A DNA stretch of 60,475 nt. It comes from JABMQF01 sp964563755 (lineage in GTDB: Archaea > Nanobdellota > Nanobdellia > Woesearchaeales > UBA11576). The notes beneath the pieces are model-generated. The model did no database searches and was not told the DNA's origin. It was given only the letters and a program-made list of their open reading frames with translations. The position numbers and the translations under genes were made by a program. Location: contig CAZLYC010000010.1 in the NCBI GenBank assembly GCA_964563755.1, forward strand, positions 1 through 60,475. The letters are read 5' to 3'. Positions within the stretch are counted from its first letter, which is position 1, and each line of letters begins with the position of its first letter. Positions 7,559-16,836 of this stretch are shown one piece after another.

Positions 7559-9463
7559 ATGGTGGACAACGCGCCTGAATCAAAAGCAGAGGATTACAAG
7601 GCATCATCTATAACAGTCCTTGGGGGATTGGATGCAGTAAGGAAAAGGCCTGGCATGTATATAGGTTCTACTGGTCTGCCAGGGCTACATCATATGGTCT
7701 ATGAGGTAGTTGACAACTCTATAGACGAAGCCATGGCTGGATTCTGCAAGAGCATATCAGTTACTATACACCAGGATAATTCTGTCTCTGTCCTTGATGA
7801 TGGAAGAGGTATCCCTGTTGATAATCATCCTAAGTTCAACGTGCCTGCATTGCAGATAGTGATGACAAAGCTCCACGCAGGAGGCAAGTTCGACAAGCAG
7901 TCTTACAAGGTATCCGGAGGCCTCCACGGTGTAGGCGTATCCGTAGTGAATGCGCTATCTAAGCATATTTATGTTGAAGTCCACAGGGACGGTAAGTCAT
8001 ACAGCCATGATTTCTTCTGTGGCGACCCGGGTGAATTCAAGGTCATTGGTCCAAGTGATAAGCGCGGGACCATGGTCAGGTTCTGGCCTGATTTTACCAT
8101 AATGGAACAGAATGATTTTCATTATGAGACGCTCTCCGCAAGGATGCGAGAGCTTGCTTTCCTGAACAGGGGATTAAGGATACAGATACTTGATGAAAGG
8201 ACCGGCAAGAGCCATGATTTCAAGTACGAAGGAGGCATAGTCTCTTTTGTTGAGTTCGTTAACCAGAACAAAAATCCAATACATAATCCTATTTATTTTG
8301 AGAAAGAGAAAGAAGGGATTCATCTCGAGATATCTTTACAATATAATGATGGGTATCAGGAAGCAGTATTCAGTTTTGTCAACAACATAAACACGATAGA
8401 GGGCGGAACCCATCTTATGGGTTTTAAAGCTGCATTGACAAAGAGCCTGAACAAGTATGCTGAGTCGAACAACCTTGACAAGGAAGCGAAGCTTTCAAGC
8501 GAGGACGTAAGAGAAGGCCTTGTTGCAGTAATCGCATTGAAGATTGCAGAACCCCAGTTCGAGGGACAGACAAAGACTAAGCTGGGGAACTCGAATGTTA
8601 AGGGGATTGTTGAAAGCTTGGTTGGCACTGGGCTGGGAGCATTCTTAGAGGAGAATCCTGCTATCGCTAAGATGATTGTCATGAAGTCAATACAGGCAGC
8701 TAAAGCAAGGGAAGCTGCAAGGAAAGCGCGTGACCTCGCGAGAAGGAAAGGTGTTTTCAATGGCGGAGGGCTTCCAGGCAAGCTTGCTGATTGCTCTGAA
8801 TCTGATCCTGCGAAATCCGAGATTTTTGTTGTCGAAGGAGATTCGGCAGGGGGGAGCGCGAAGCAAGGCAGGAACAGGGAGTTCCAGGCAATTCTTCCGC
8901 TGAGAGGAAAGATTCTCAACGTCGAGAAGGCAAGGATTGACAAGATTTTCGAGAACAATGAGATTTCTACTCTGCTGACCGCGATAGGCTGCGGTATAAG
9001 CGATGAGTTCGACATCACAAAGACAAGGTATCATAAGGTAATAATCATGACAGACGCGGATGTCGATGGTTCGCACATCTCCACTTTACTGCTTACATTC
9101 TTCTTCAGGTACACAAAGGAACTGATAGAGAAAGGATACATTTACATCGCTATGCCGCCTCTATACAGGGTTGCGAAAGGCAAGTCATTCAAGTATGTCT
9201 ATTCTGATGCTGAAAAAGATGCGGCCGTGCGTGAGTTTGGTGAAGGCGTCAATATCCAGCGCTACAAAGGTCTTGGTGAGATGAACCCTGACCAGCTCTG
9301 GGAGACGACGATGGACCCCGGCACAAGGACTCTCAAGAAAATTACGATAGAAGACGCTGTCAAGGCAGACAGGATATTCACTCTTCTGATGGGTGAGGAA
9401 GTCGAGCCAAGGCGTGAGTTCATCATGAAACATGCCAAGGATGTAGTAAATTTAGATATATAA
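7559..9463 (+). CDS. gyrB: DNA gyrase subunit B
   Basis: The 634-residue type IIA topoisomerase subunit has a GHKL ATPase domain (EVVDNSIDEA at 49-58, DDGRGIPVD), a transducer domain, a TOPRIM domain beginning near residue 421 (VVEGDSAGGSA) with MTDADVDGSH near 497, and the C-terminal QRYKGLGEMNP tail. GyrB and GyrA together introduce negative supercoils. The gene is single here; gyrA is not in the window. Gyrase in archaea is thought to come from bacteria by transfer. A TATA box lies about 85 bases upstream, so the mRNA has a leader. Confidence 0.97.
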   Translation: MVDNAPESKAEDYKASSITVLGGLDAVRKRPGMYIGSTGLPGLHHMVYEVVDNSIDEAMAGFCKSISVTIHQDNSVSVLDDGRGIPVDNHPKFNVPALQIVMTKLHAGGKFDKQSYKVSGGLHGVGVSVVNALSKHIYVEVHRDGKSYSHDFFCGDPGEFKVIGPSDKRGTMVRFWPDFTIMEQNDFHYETLSARMRELAFLNRGLRIQILDERTGKSHDFKYEGGIVSFVEFVNQNKNPIHNPIYFEKEKEGIHLEISLQYNDGYQEAVFSFVNNINTIEGGTHLMGFKAALTKSLNKYAESNNLDKEAKLSSEDVREGLVAVIALKIAEPQFEGQTKTKLGNSNVKGIVESLVGTGLGAFLEENPAIAKMIVMKSIQAAKAREAARKARDLARRKGVFNGGGLPGKLADCSESDPAKSEIFVVEGDSAGGSAKQGRNREFQAILPLRGKILNVEKARIDKIFENNEISTLLTAIGCGISDEFDITKTRYHKVIIMTDADVDGSHISTLLLTFFFRYTKELIEKGYIYIAMPPLYRVAKGKSFKYVYSDAEKDAAVREFGEGVNIQRYKGLGEMNPDQLWETTMDPGTRTLKKITIEDAVKADRIFTLLMGEEVEPRREFIMKHAKDVVNLDI

Positions 9464-9464
9464 T

Positions 9465-10139
9465 TTAATTTCTCACAGAGAACGGATTGAAATCAGTATG
9501 ATAATCATAATAATCCTCATTCTCATGTTTCTTCAGCCATCCGACTACATGATATGTCACAGGCGTGAATAAAACTTCTATCGCAACCTTGAATACATAA
9601 TTAGAAAGTATGACTGATATCAAAAGTCCTGTCGGCAGAACTCCAATGAAAGCAATCAGGACGAAAAGCAGCGTATCGACACCCTCACCAACAAACGTCG
9701 AGCCGATTGTCCTTGTCCAGAGATGTTTTCCTTTAGTCAGTATCTTCATCTTTGCCAGGATGTATGAGTTTGAGAACTCTCCTGCGAAATATGCGATGAG
9801 GCTTGCGATTGCTATCCTCGGCACGATGCCGAGTATCTGCTGGTATGCTTCTTGTCCTGTCCATTCTGCTGCAGCAGGCAGCAATCCTACAACAAAATAG
9901 GTCAGTGTGGCAAGGAAAAGGCAAGCGAATCCTGTCCATATCACCTTGCGCGAGTTCTTGTAACCGTAGACTTCTGTCAGTATGTCGCCGAATATGTACG
10001 CAAGAGGGAAAAGTATTGTCCCGCCGTCAAAAGTGAATGGTCCAAGTTGGAGTATCTTTGTGCTTGCTGTATTTGATACTATGAGCACCGCGACAAATAT
10101 TCCGACGACAAGGTAAAAGTACTTGTAAGCTCGCATCAT
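9465..10139 (-). CDS. yhhQ: YhhQ-family queuosine/archaeosine precursor transporter
   Basis: This 224-residue membrane protein has six or so hydrophobic segments and the family motifs SNTASTKI, GPFTFDGGTILFPLAY, DILTEVYGY and STFVGEGVDT. YhhQ/QPTR proteins import deazapurine precursors of queuosine; in archaea the likely use is archaeosine synthesis in the D-loop of tRNA. Its stop lies two bases from the convergent gyrB stop. Its start overlaps the sppA stop by four bases, so it is translated with sppA. Confidence 0.9.
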   Translation of the reverse strand: MMRAYKYFYLVVGIFVAVLIVSNTASTKILQLGPFTFDGGTILFPLAYIFGDILTEVYGYKNSRKVIWTGFACLFLATLTYFVVGLLPAAAEWTGQEAYQQILGIVPRIAIASLIAYFAGEFSNSYILAKMKILTKGKHLWTRTIGSTFVGEGVDTLLFVLIAFIGVLPTGLLISVILSNYVFKVAIEVLFTPVTYHVVGWLKKHENEDYYDYHTDFNPFSVRN

Positions 10140-11089
10140 GTGCTTATCGTGACTCCCTTGCTGACCTTTGCGTCAAGCATCGCCTTGCCTATGCCTTCTC
10201 CGACATGGAAAGATTGGTCGCTGAACAGGCTTGCGAGAGCATCCATGAGTGTCTTCGGCTTCTCATAATCAGCTATTTCTGCGGTTATGTTGAGCTTCTT
10301 CTCTATCCACTTGACTGCTTCCTCTTTTCCGCCAAGCTCGTCAACGAGGCCGTTCTCTTTTGCCTGTTTACCAAGGTAGAATCTTCCGTCAGCAAGTTTC
10401 TCTACATCTTCAAGAGGCAGTTTCCTGTTCTCCGAAACTTTTCTCACGAAGAAATCCCTTAATTCATCAAGGTTTTCCTGCATTATCTCCTCTTCATCCT
10501 GACTCATCTTTTTCAATGGGTTTGCCATATCCTTGTATTTGCCTGCGACCAGTCTCTGGTAACTTGCGTTGTATCTTGTGAGCGTGCCTGATATCTCAAT
10601 GTATGATGCTATGACTCCTATGCTTCCTGTTATCGACAATGGGTTCGCAACTATGTAGTCTGATGAGCTTGCGACCCAGTATGCTCCGCTCGCTCCTGCT
10701 TCGCGTATCCATGCTACTGTCGTCTTGTTTGACTTGGATACAGCATCCGCGAGCTCATAGCTTGCAACAGCAGTTCCACCAGGAGAGTTTATCTCAAGAA
10801 GTATGGCCTTGACTTCTTCGTTCTTGTTGGCTTTCTCTATCAGCTTGACTATCTCTGTACTTTCAGCGACAGACCCTGAGAGCATGCCGTCCCCTCCTTC
10901 AGAGAGTATCGGACCAGCTATCTTTATGTGCGCGACGTTTCCGGTAGGTTGTTCTGTGTCTGAGACAGAGAGGAATATACCTATTATGAATGAAGCGATG
11001 AAGCTTATCATTGAAAGCACAATGAGTATTATGATGACTGCGACCCATCTTCCCGCATTTGTTGGCTGGTTTGCCTGTTCTTTTTTCAT
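10136..11089 (-). CDS. sppA: Signal peptide peptidase SppA (S49 serine protease)
   Basis: The 317-residue protein has one N-terminal membrane helix (about residues 16-41) and an S49 domain. The Ser-Lys pair is visible as Ser134 in AGASGAYW and Lys186 in GKYKDM, 52 residues apart as in known SppA enzymes. It cleaves leftover signal peptides in the membrane. The ATG at 11089 is preceded by GGTGA; an open stretch upstream is ignored because it lacks a ribosome-binding site and overlaps the RDD gene. SppA and LspA (12206) both act on signal peptides. Confidence 0.93.
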   Translation of the reverse strand: MKKEQANQPTNAGRWVAVIIILIVLSMISFIASFIIGIFLSVSDTEQPTGNVAHIKIAGPILSEGGDGMLSGSVAESTEIVKLIEKANKNEEVKAILLEINSPGGTAVASYELADAVSKSNKTTVAWIREAGASGAYWVASSSDYIVANPLSITGSIGVIASYIEISGTLTRYNASYQRLVAGKYKDMANPLKKMSQDEEEIMQENLDELRDFFVRKVSENRKLPLEDVEKLADGRFYLGKQAKENGLVDELGGKEEAVKWIEKKLNITAEIADYEKPKTLMDALASLFSDQSFHVGEGIGKAMLDAKVSKGVTIST

Positions 11090-11102
11090 TTTTCTTTCAC
11101 CT

Positions 11103-11603
11103 TCACATGTAGAATTGTTCAACGACTTTTGTTCCTGAAATCCATTCTGTGAGCCTTTGCCCGTTGCGTGCGAAAACAAGGTATAATGGGTCGATGACCC
11201 AGAGGAATATGAATGGCACTGATGGGATTATGAATATGTTGCGCAGCAGGCATTTCCACAATCCAGGATTTTCTTCCATATCACTTACAACTTTTATGTT
11301 AAAGAGCATCTGCCCTGCTGTCTGTCCGATCATGTACTGGGATAATACAAAATACGCAAGTGCCAGTGTTGCGAAAAGCAGGAATATTGTCGTAAGAATC
11401 TCAAGCTGTGCAGTGTTTCCCTCTAGCATCCTGTAGATTGAAAATGCATCCTCCTGTTGACCGACCAGAGAGAGTATCAGGTCCCTGAAGTAAGTTAGCA
11501 TGAAGAAATCGATTATGAAGATGTCAAACATGAATGATAACGCACGTTTCCAGATTGTTGCAGGGCCTGTGAACATCCGTCTTGCTGGCAAGTCAAGTTC
11601 CAT
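11103..11603 (-). CDS. RDD-family membrane protein
   Basis: The 166-residue protein has an N-terminal ATIWKRALSFMFDIFIIDFF segment with the R and DD pattern that names the RDD family, three or four membrane helices, and GQTAGQMLFNIKV in the middle. RDD proteins have been linked to ion transport in some bacteria, but the role here is unknown. The start is the ATG at 11603 rather than one 27 codons upstream, because a TATA-like TTAAATAC lies between the two. It is the first gene of a minus-strand unit with sppA and yhhQ. Confidence 0.85.
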   Translation of the reverse strand: MELDLPARRMFTGPATIWKRALSFMFDIFIIDFFMLTYFRDLILSLVGQQEDAFSIYRMLEGNTAQLEILTTIFLLFATLALAYFVLSQYMIGQTAGQMLFNIKVVSDMEENPGLWKCLLRNIFIIPSVPFIFLWVIDPLYLVFARNGQRLTEWISGTKVVEQFYM

Positions 11604-11699
11604 AGTCCGCCGGAGATTTTGTACGTATTTAAGTTTTTTGAAGACGCTTTTTTCATGTTCACCACAATCTTTATAAACGGACACCGATTAATTCAGGAC

Positions 11700-12053
11700 A
11701 TGAGTCCAGAACGTCGTCCGCAACATCCACCGCTCTCTCCTCAGGAAGAGATGGAAGCGCTTATGAGGACTCCTGTTCCCAAGGGAAAGGAGATTTTCGG
11801 CATAGTTGAGCAGAGGGTAGGAGGCAGCAGGATGATTGTGCGCTGCATGGACGGCAAGACAAGGAACTGCCGCATCCCTGGAAGGCTGAAGAAGAAGCTT
11901 TGGGTCAGGGAAGGTGACTTGGTGATTGTCGAGCCATGGGAGTTCACAGGCGACGAAAAAGGCGATGTCATCCTCAAGTACAGGAGGAACCAGGTAGAGT
12001 ACCTGAAGCAGAAAGGCTATCTTAAGAACCTGGACGAATTCGCAGCTTTCTAA
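11700..12053 (+). CDS. eif1a: Translation initiation factor aIF1A
   Basis: The 117-residue protein has the OB-fold core of eIF1A: FGIVEQRVGGSRMIVRCMDG, IPGRLKKKLWVREGD and KYRRNQVEYLKQKG. It binds the small-subunit A site and steers scanning or start selection. The N-terminus carries a 30-residue Pro-rich extension. A TATA box (TTTATAAAC, about 11670) lies 25-30 bases upstream of the ATG, so the mRNA is leaderless. Open frame upstream of 11700 is ignored for that reason. Confidence 0.95.
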   Translation: MSPERRPQHPPLSPQEEMEALMRTPVPKGKEIFGIVEQRVGGSRMIVRCMDGKTRNCRIPGRLKKKLWVREGDLVIVEPWEFTGDEKGDVILKYRRNQVEYLKQKGYLKNLDEFAAF

Positions 12054-12093
12054 GCAGTATTTCTCTAATAACAGTACAACAATTTGCAGCTAT

Positions 12094-12197
12094 AGCACTG
12101 CCACGCAGCTCGCTTCGATAATAAATTAGTATATTTCTCAGAGTACACAGTTGATCAGATAAACTATTGGCCAGCTCGCTAGTACGGTGGCAGTGCT
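12094..12197 (-). repeat. Dispersed structured repeat, type B, copy B1
   Basis: AGCACTGCCAC and GTGGCAGTGCT are perfect 11-bp ends. Read on the minus strand it has CTAGCGAGC near its 5' end and GCGAGC near its 3' end. The conserved inner loop GAGTACAC is present. It begins nine bases after the lspA stop, in sense orientation. Confidence 0.93.
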
Positions 12198-12205
12198 GTT
12201 AAAAC

Positions 12206-12718
12206 TTAATACGGCATGTACTTTATCTCTCGGGGTTCTTCGTTGTGCCAGAAATGCATGTAGATTATCAGGAGCACAGCTCCGATGACAAGTGACATGT
12301 CAGAGAAGTTGAATGTGGGCCAGAATGCTATGTCTATGAAGTCTATCACATGTCCGAAGAAAATCCTGTCCATCATGTTGCCGACTGTTCCTGCAAGTAT
12401 GAATGAAGATGAGATGACCAGAAGAGTGTCATATATTATCTGGTTGTAGAAGTATACTATGAGTGACAGTACTGCAAGCGCAGCTATTATGAAAAGCCAG
12501 TTCTGTCCTTGCATTATGCCAAAACCAGCTCCTAAGTTCTCTGAACGCGTTATCATGAAGAAGTTTCCAAAAACAGACACTGATTCGCCGTTCCTGAGGT
12601 TCTGTGTTATGTAGAACTTGACTATCCTCTCGACTATGATTATGCTTACTGATATCAGCGCCAAGGCTAGGTTGTTCCTTATGAATTTCATAATCCTGTA
12701 CTGATGCGGAGAAGTCAT
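12206..12718 (-). CDS. lspA: Lipoprotein signal peptidase (LspA), rare in archaea
   Basis: The 170-residue protein has four predicted membrane helices and the LspA motifs: NLGAGFGI (residues 61-68), GNMMDRI with catalytic Asp117, and FNFSDMS with catalytic Asp140. The usual N-terminal Asp of the D-x-x-x-K motif is Glu30 here. LspA cuts the signal peptide of lipidated proteins in bacteria. Most archaea lack it, so its substrates here are unclear. The ATG at 12718 lies one base after the upstream stop (coupled translation); Met10 is an alternative start. Repeat B1 follows the stop. Confidence 0.88.
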   Translation of the reverse strand: MTSPHQYRIMKFIRNNLALALISVSIIIVERIVKFYITQNLRNGESVSVFGNFFMITRSENLGAGFGIMQGQNWLFIIAALAVLSLIVYFYNQIIYDTLLVISSSFILAGTVGNMMDRIFFGHVIDFIDIAFWPTFNFSDMSLVIGAVLLIIYMHFWHNEEPREIKYMPY

Positions 12719-12719
12719 T

Positions 12720-13262
12720 TTACCATTGATACCTTGTTCTTGTGTTGTCTCCTGAAGCTATCCTCTCGAGAGTCGCGAGCCTCTGGTTTATTGAGTCAAG
12801 CGAAGATTTTATCGAGTCCAGCTTTGCGTGTATTATCTCTATGTCCTTGGCGAACTCGCCGATGTCTGATACCTGCTGGCGCTGTGGGAATATTGGAGCG
12901 TATTGTTGCTGAGACTGAAACTGCTGCTGTTGCTGAGGTGCTGGCGCAGCCTGGAATGTTTGTTGCTGCGCAGGCTGCTGCGGCCTTATGCCGAGTTGGT
13001 CGCGCATCTGGCTTGACGCCTGCGTAGGCCTGACTTCTTCAGTCTGCAAAGAAGGTGATGCTGGCGCTGGAGACCTCATAGGCTCGTCAAGGGAAGGCAT
13101 TGTGCCTAGGTCTCCCATGTCTCCGATGTCTCCGAAACCGCCCATAGTATCATGTTTTGGTTCATCTGTCTTGGTGCCGAGGCCGAAGTCTCCCAAGTCG
13201 CTGAAATCGAGATTCTCCTCTTCTGGTTTTTTCCAGAATTTTGCCTTGTCTAAAAGTCCCAT
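12720..13262 (-). CDS. Disordered Gln-rich protein with C-terminal coiled coil
   Basis: I do not recognise a named family. The 180-residue protein has an acidic Gly/Asp-rich N-terminal half (about residues 15-60), a Pro/Gln-rich middle with runs of Gln (about 95-130), and a short C-terminal coiled coil with KLDSIKSSLDSINQRLATLERI. No membrane segment is seen. The start ATG has GAAGGTG upstream. It lies between lspA and the large surface-protein gene on one strand, so a role at the envelope, perhaps as a scaffold or tether, is possible but not shown. Confidence 0.65.
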   Translation of the reverse strand: MGLLDKAKFWKKPEEENLDFSDLGDFGLGTKTDEPKHDTMGGFGDIGDMGDLGTMPSLDEPMRSPAPASPSLQTEEVRPTQASSQMRDQLGIRPQQPAQQQTFQAAPAPQQQQQFQSQQQYAPIFPQRQQVSDIGEFAKDIEIIHAKLDSIKSSLDSINQRLATLERIASGDNTRTRYQW

Positions 13263-13280
13263 ATTGACACCTTCACTTAT

Positions 13281-16049
13281 TTACTTCTTCTCTTGCTCCA
13301 TGAACATGGAAGTTCCTGGCTTGCTTTTCCTTGAACTGATATATATGAGTATGACACCTGCTACGACGCCAGCTATTATGAGTATCATCAAGAGTTTCTT
13401 CATCTGCGCCTGGTCTGTTCCTTTGATTGATGCGAAGTATTCCTCAAATGACATCTCTTCCTTCTCAGGCTCTTCTGTCTCTTTTGCCTCTGCTTCCTGC
13501 GTAGCTTCTTCTATCGCAGCAGCAGGTCCCTCTAGCAACATCACTTTCAACTCTGCGCCCTTGCCTATTGTGTATGCGTCCATGCCCTGCATGCTGAAGC
13601 GTGCGTAAGTCTCAGGTATCGTGTAATTGCCGACCTGTTCGTATCTGAGATTGTAGGATATGGTCGAACTTGACATCTTGTCGACGCTTATGTTCCAGGC
13701 ACGGTCACCCTGTGTGACAGTCAAATCTGCTGGAGAGTTTCCTTTATTTTCAACAATTATCTTTACCTCTGCATCTGCTGACTTGTTCACTGCGGAAGGG
13801 ACTTGTGTATTGAGGAATATCGCAGGACCGTTTATGTTGGCATCCTCGACATCGATGCTTTCCTCTGAGCTGTTCTCATCGAATAGGTTGCCGTAGTCAT
13901 CCTTGTACTCCACTCTTGTTATGTTGAGGCTCATGGCGTCCTTGACGAGTTTAGGCCTTATCTTCACAAGGTTAGTTATAGTTACTGATTCTGCAGGGTC
14001 AAGCTTGTCTATGAAGAAAGTCATCGGTCCTATCAGGTCAAAATCTTCTGATAATGGGAAGTGCACAGTCAGCTCTCTTGCCCTTTCTTTTTCCTCGTCA
14101 TTCGTGACTACATATTCGACAGGTATCAATGTTCCAGGGTATATATCATCTGGCTTGTCATATGTGACGTCTATAGAGACGTCTGGCTTGAGCGGCTCGA
14201 TGAGGAGCTCAGTCACTTTTGAGAAATTGACTTGTGTCCTTGAGTCAGGGTCGAAGAAACTTACATGCGTAGTTATGTTGTAGTGCTTGTTCTTGTGCAC
14301 TATCGGCATCTTTATCCTGTACTTATACAGGTCAGTGTCTGATTCCTTGTTGAGTTTTAATCGTCGTGCATGCAATCCTTCTACATGTATCTCTTCAGGT
14401 ATTATATCTTTTACATCTACATCTTTTATGTCAATCAGCCTGTCGTTGGTTATAGAGACAACCATCTCTGTCTCTTCTCCACCCTCAAGCGTCTCGCCTT
14501 CTGACGAGTCGACGTTTATCGTCAGCTCTTTCTGTTCCTGGACATTTATCTTGAACTCTGTGCTGTTTTCAAACGTCTCGCCGAACTCGCTTAAGTATGT
14601 GAATGAGACATTTATAGGGAATTCTTTTGAACCAGTCAAATAAGGAGGTATGAGGACAAGCCTATACGGTATCTTCTGTCCTTCTTCATCTATCTGCGGA
14701 TAGTATACTGGGCTAAAGCCAGCTATGTCTGTTATTATCTTGATGTTGACGTTCTTTAGTATTGAGTACTTGTTGAGATTCTGAGCGTATATCGTGATGT
14801 CGTAAGGATGCAGCGATTCAAGGTCTATCGTATCTTCTTCATCATCAAGCCTTTCAGGCGCAGAGAAGCGTCTGCTCTTGTCTGTCACAGTCATCCTTAT
14901 CCCTATGCTTGGGTCTGCGACGTCAAATGTCTCTTGGGTAGTATCAGAGAAGGCCATGTTGTCATAGTTGTATTTTGTGTTGATTATGATGTTCTGTCGG
15001 CCGGTCTCTTTTGCGAGTATCTTCAGTATGAACAGTTTTGATGTCTTGTTGTCGAGCCTGTATGACCAGGTGAGTTTTTGAGGGCTTACCTTGGTTATGC
15101 TGCTTGAACTCCATACCGCGCCTGAGCGATTGCCTCCAGTGAGGAAATTGAACCTTAAGCTGCCTATTGTCTGGTATTCAAGGTAAGGAGGCAGGTTTAT
15201 CTCGAGCTTATCGACCTTTATGTCGTCATCGTATTCGTTGGTTATGTTGACTATAAGCCTAAATACCTCTCCTGCATATATTCCCGGGTTCTCATCTTCC
15301 ATGTCGAGCGTGGTGCCGTCCACTTCATAGTCTTCCCTTACTATCCTCGAGTATATCTCTACGACAGGGTTTATGTCAAGAGTCATCGTTGTTGAGAATT
15401 TCTCGACCCATTTGAACCCGTCCCAGTATTTTAGTTGCGCGACGAATGACTGGTGCAGCTCTTTTGTGCCTTTGATTATGAATGTGCATTCCTTGCTCTT
15501 GCCTTCATCAAGATGCCCTTTCCAGTACACTTGGTTCTCGTGTATTGAGCATCCGCCTTCCATGTCATATATCTGTACGCTCGCTGGATAGTCGTCGTTC
15601 ATCTCTATCTGCGATGCCGTGTCTGCGGTGTTCTGTATCTTTAGCGTGACCTTGGCTTCCTTTCCTACGAACATCTCAGAAGTGTTTATTGTCCTGCTTA
15701 TCGAGACATCTGGCTGGTAGCGGTACATCCTGAATAGGATGTAAAGTTCGTTATCTTCCTCGTTGTAAGTCGTATTGTCGAAGCAGACCTCGAAATGATC
15801 CATATTCTGGCATGTCTCAATAGGCACGGTCTGGTAAAGGCCTCCACCGCTCACGAATACTGCGTTGGCGTACTTGTTCATGGTTATTATGAACGTGAAA
15901 TCATCTACGTCTATACTCTCCCCTGAAAGTAGCTGGTCGCTGAATACCTGCGTCTTGGCTGATGCAGGATAGGATAAGATAGAGATTGATAGGAGGGATA
16001 TTGCTGTTAGAAGCAGCGCTGCTAATATCCACCTCTTTTCTTTTTTCAT
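13281..16049 (-). CDS. Large cell-surface protein with signal peptide, repeated Ig-like domains and C-terminal anchor
   Basis: The 922-residue protein has an N-terminal signal sequence (WILAALLLTAISLLSISIL, then YPASA), a long region of repeated beta domains of the CARDB/DUF11 kind (each with a motif like VKLKIQNTADT, EMVVSITND, VKIIVENKGNSPADL), an acidic linker near 860-880 and a membrane helix near 890-910 followed by a basic tail. NxT/NxS sequons are frequent, so it is probably glycosylated. It is likely an extracellular adhesion or envelope protein; the precise function is unknown. The next gene on the same strand, 16064-16612, may work with it. Confidence 0.78.
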   Translation of the reverse strand: MKKEKRWILAALLLTAISLLSISILSYPASAKTQVFSDQLLSGESIDVDDFTFIITMNKYANAVFVSGGGLYQTVPIETCQNMDHFEVCFDNTTYNEEDNELYILFRMYRYQPDVSISRTINTSEMFVGKEAKVTLKIQNTADTASQIEMNDDYPASVQIYDMEGGCSIHENQVYWKGHLDEGKSKECTFIIKGTKELHQSFVAQLKYWDGFKWVEKFSTTMTLDINPVVEIYSRIVREDYEVDGTTLDMEDENPGIYAGEVFRLIVNITNEYDDDIKVDKLEINLPPYLEYQTIGSLRFNFLTGGNRSGAVWSSSSITKVSPQKLTWSYRLDNKTSKLFILKILAKETGRQNIIINTKYNYDNMAFSDTTQETFDVADPSIGIRMTVTDKSRRFSAPERLDDEEDTIDLESLHPYDITIYAQNLNKYSILKNVNIKIITDIAGFSPVYYPQIDEEGQKIPYRLVLIPPYLTGSKEFPINVSFTYLSEFGETFENSTEFKINVQEQKELTINVDSSEGETLEGGEETEMVVSITNDRLIDIKDVDVKDIIPEEIHVEGLHARRLKLNKESDTDLYKYRIKMPIVHKNKHYNITTHVSFFDPDSRTQVNFSKVTELLIEPLKPDVSIDVTYDKPDDIYPGTLIPVEYVVTNDEEKERARELTVHFPLSEDFDLIGPMTFFIDKLDPAESVTITNLVKIRPKLVKDAMSLNITRVEYKDDYGNLFDENSSEESIDVEDANINGPAIFLNTQVPSAVNKSADAEVKIIVENKGNSPADLTVTQGDRAWNISVDKMSSSTISYNLRYEQVGNYTIPETYARFSMQGMDAYTIGKGAELKVMLLEGPAAAIEEATQEAEAKETEEPEKEEMSFEEYFASIKGTDQAQMKKLLMILIIAGVVAGVILIYISSRKSKPGTSMFMEQEKK

Positions 16050-16063
16050 TTTATACCTGTCTT

Positions 16064-16612
16064 CTAGCTCTTTAGCATCTCTTTGAATCCGTGCCTGAAT
16101 GCTATTGATTCCTTGTGGACCTCGATGTCCCCTTCTTTCTCTGCTGTTATCAGGTTATCCGCATAGTCTCCTTCAAGTATGTTGTTATCGACATAGTTCC
16201 TGAATAGGCCTGTCTGCTCTTCTGGCTCGACTTCGTCGATAAGCAAGGATATTTTCTCAGGCAGCGCTTCTTTTTTGACTATGAATACCTTGTAGTATGA
16301 ATCGTAGAGTTCTGAACTTGGGTCGTTGACCTCTTCTTGGACTTCCACAAGGTCTGGCTCAGGCAGTCCTTCCTTTGTCGCAAATCCGGTTATCATGCTT
16401 CCTTCATCTTCAAGGACGAACAGGCTGTTTGAGCTTGACATCTTGTCCCTGATGTTCTTCTCATCAAGGTACTGCAGACCGATTATGACAAGCCACACTA
16501 CTGCGGCTATGCCTACAAATGTGAATATCATGGAAACTACTTTTCCTATGAGTTTAAGGACTAGAACTGCTGCTATTATTACCAATATGCCAATGACTAC
16601 TGTTGATAGCAA
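16064..16612 (-). CDS. Membrane protein of unknown function, TTG start
   Basis: This 182-residue protein has two membrane helices at the N-terminus (residues 1-20 and 28-48), then a hydrophilic acidic domain of about 130 residues. I do not recognise the family. The frame begins with TTG; GAGG lies about nine bases upstream and supports this start. The stop is 14 bases before the large surface-protein gene, so the two are probably co-transcribed and both act at the envelope. Confidence 0.65.
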   Translation of the reverse strand: MLSTVVIGILVIIAAVLVLKLIGKVVSMIFTFVGIAAVVWLVIIGLQYLDEKNIRDKMSSSNSLFVLEDEGSMITGFATKEGLPEPDLVEVQEEVNDPSSELYDSYYKVFIVKKEALPEKISLLIDEVEPEEQTGLFRNYVDNNILEGDYADNLITAEKEGDIEVHKESIAFRHGFKEMLKS

Positions 16613-16728
16613 GGTTATGCCTCACATCTACGTTGTTTAAGCACCTTAAACAACCGTTCTTAACACTATAGACTATTTAAATATTGGTGTTTTTAAATGT
16701 TGCTGGGAATCTCCCCTTAAAATAACAC

Positions 16729-16823
16729 CCGATGCCATCTAGCGAGCATAAGATTGAACATCAGAATATGATGCAGCTGGGCGACTGATGACCGTGAAAG
16801 AATCGATGCGAGCATGGCATCGG
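16729..16823 (+). repeat. Dispersed structured repeat, type A, copy A4
   Basis: CCGATGCCAT pairs with ATGGCATCGG. The fifth stem pair is T-A where other copies have C-G, a compensated change. CTA-GCGAGC and GCGAGC are intact; the core is GCAGCTGGGCGAC. It ends 13 bases before the stop of the minus-strand glycosylase gene. Confidence 0.93.
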
Positions 16824-16836
16824 ATGAATGAAAATT

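Noticed and set aside
8356..9018. Long open frame antisense to gyrB
   Set aside because: It lies wholly inside a certain gyrB gene, and its protein is Ser/Leu/Pro-rich, as expected from reverse reading of a coding strand. No promoter or ribosome-binding site is seen.
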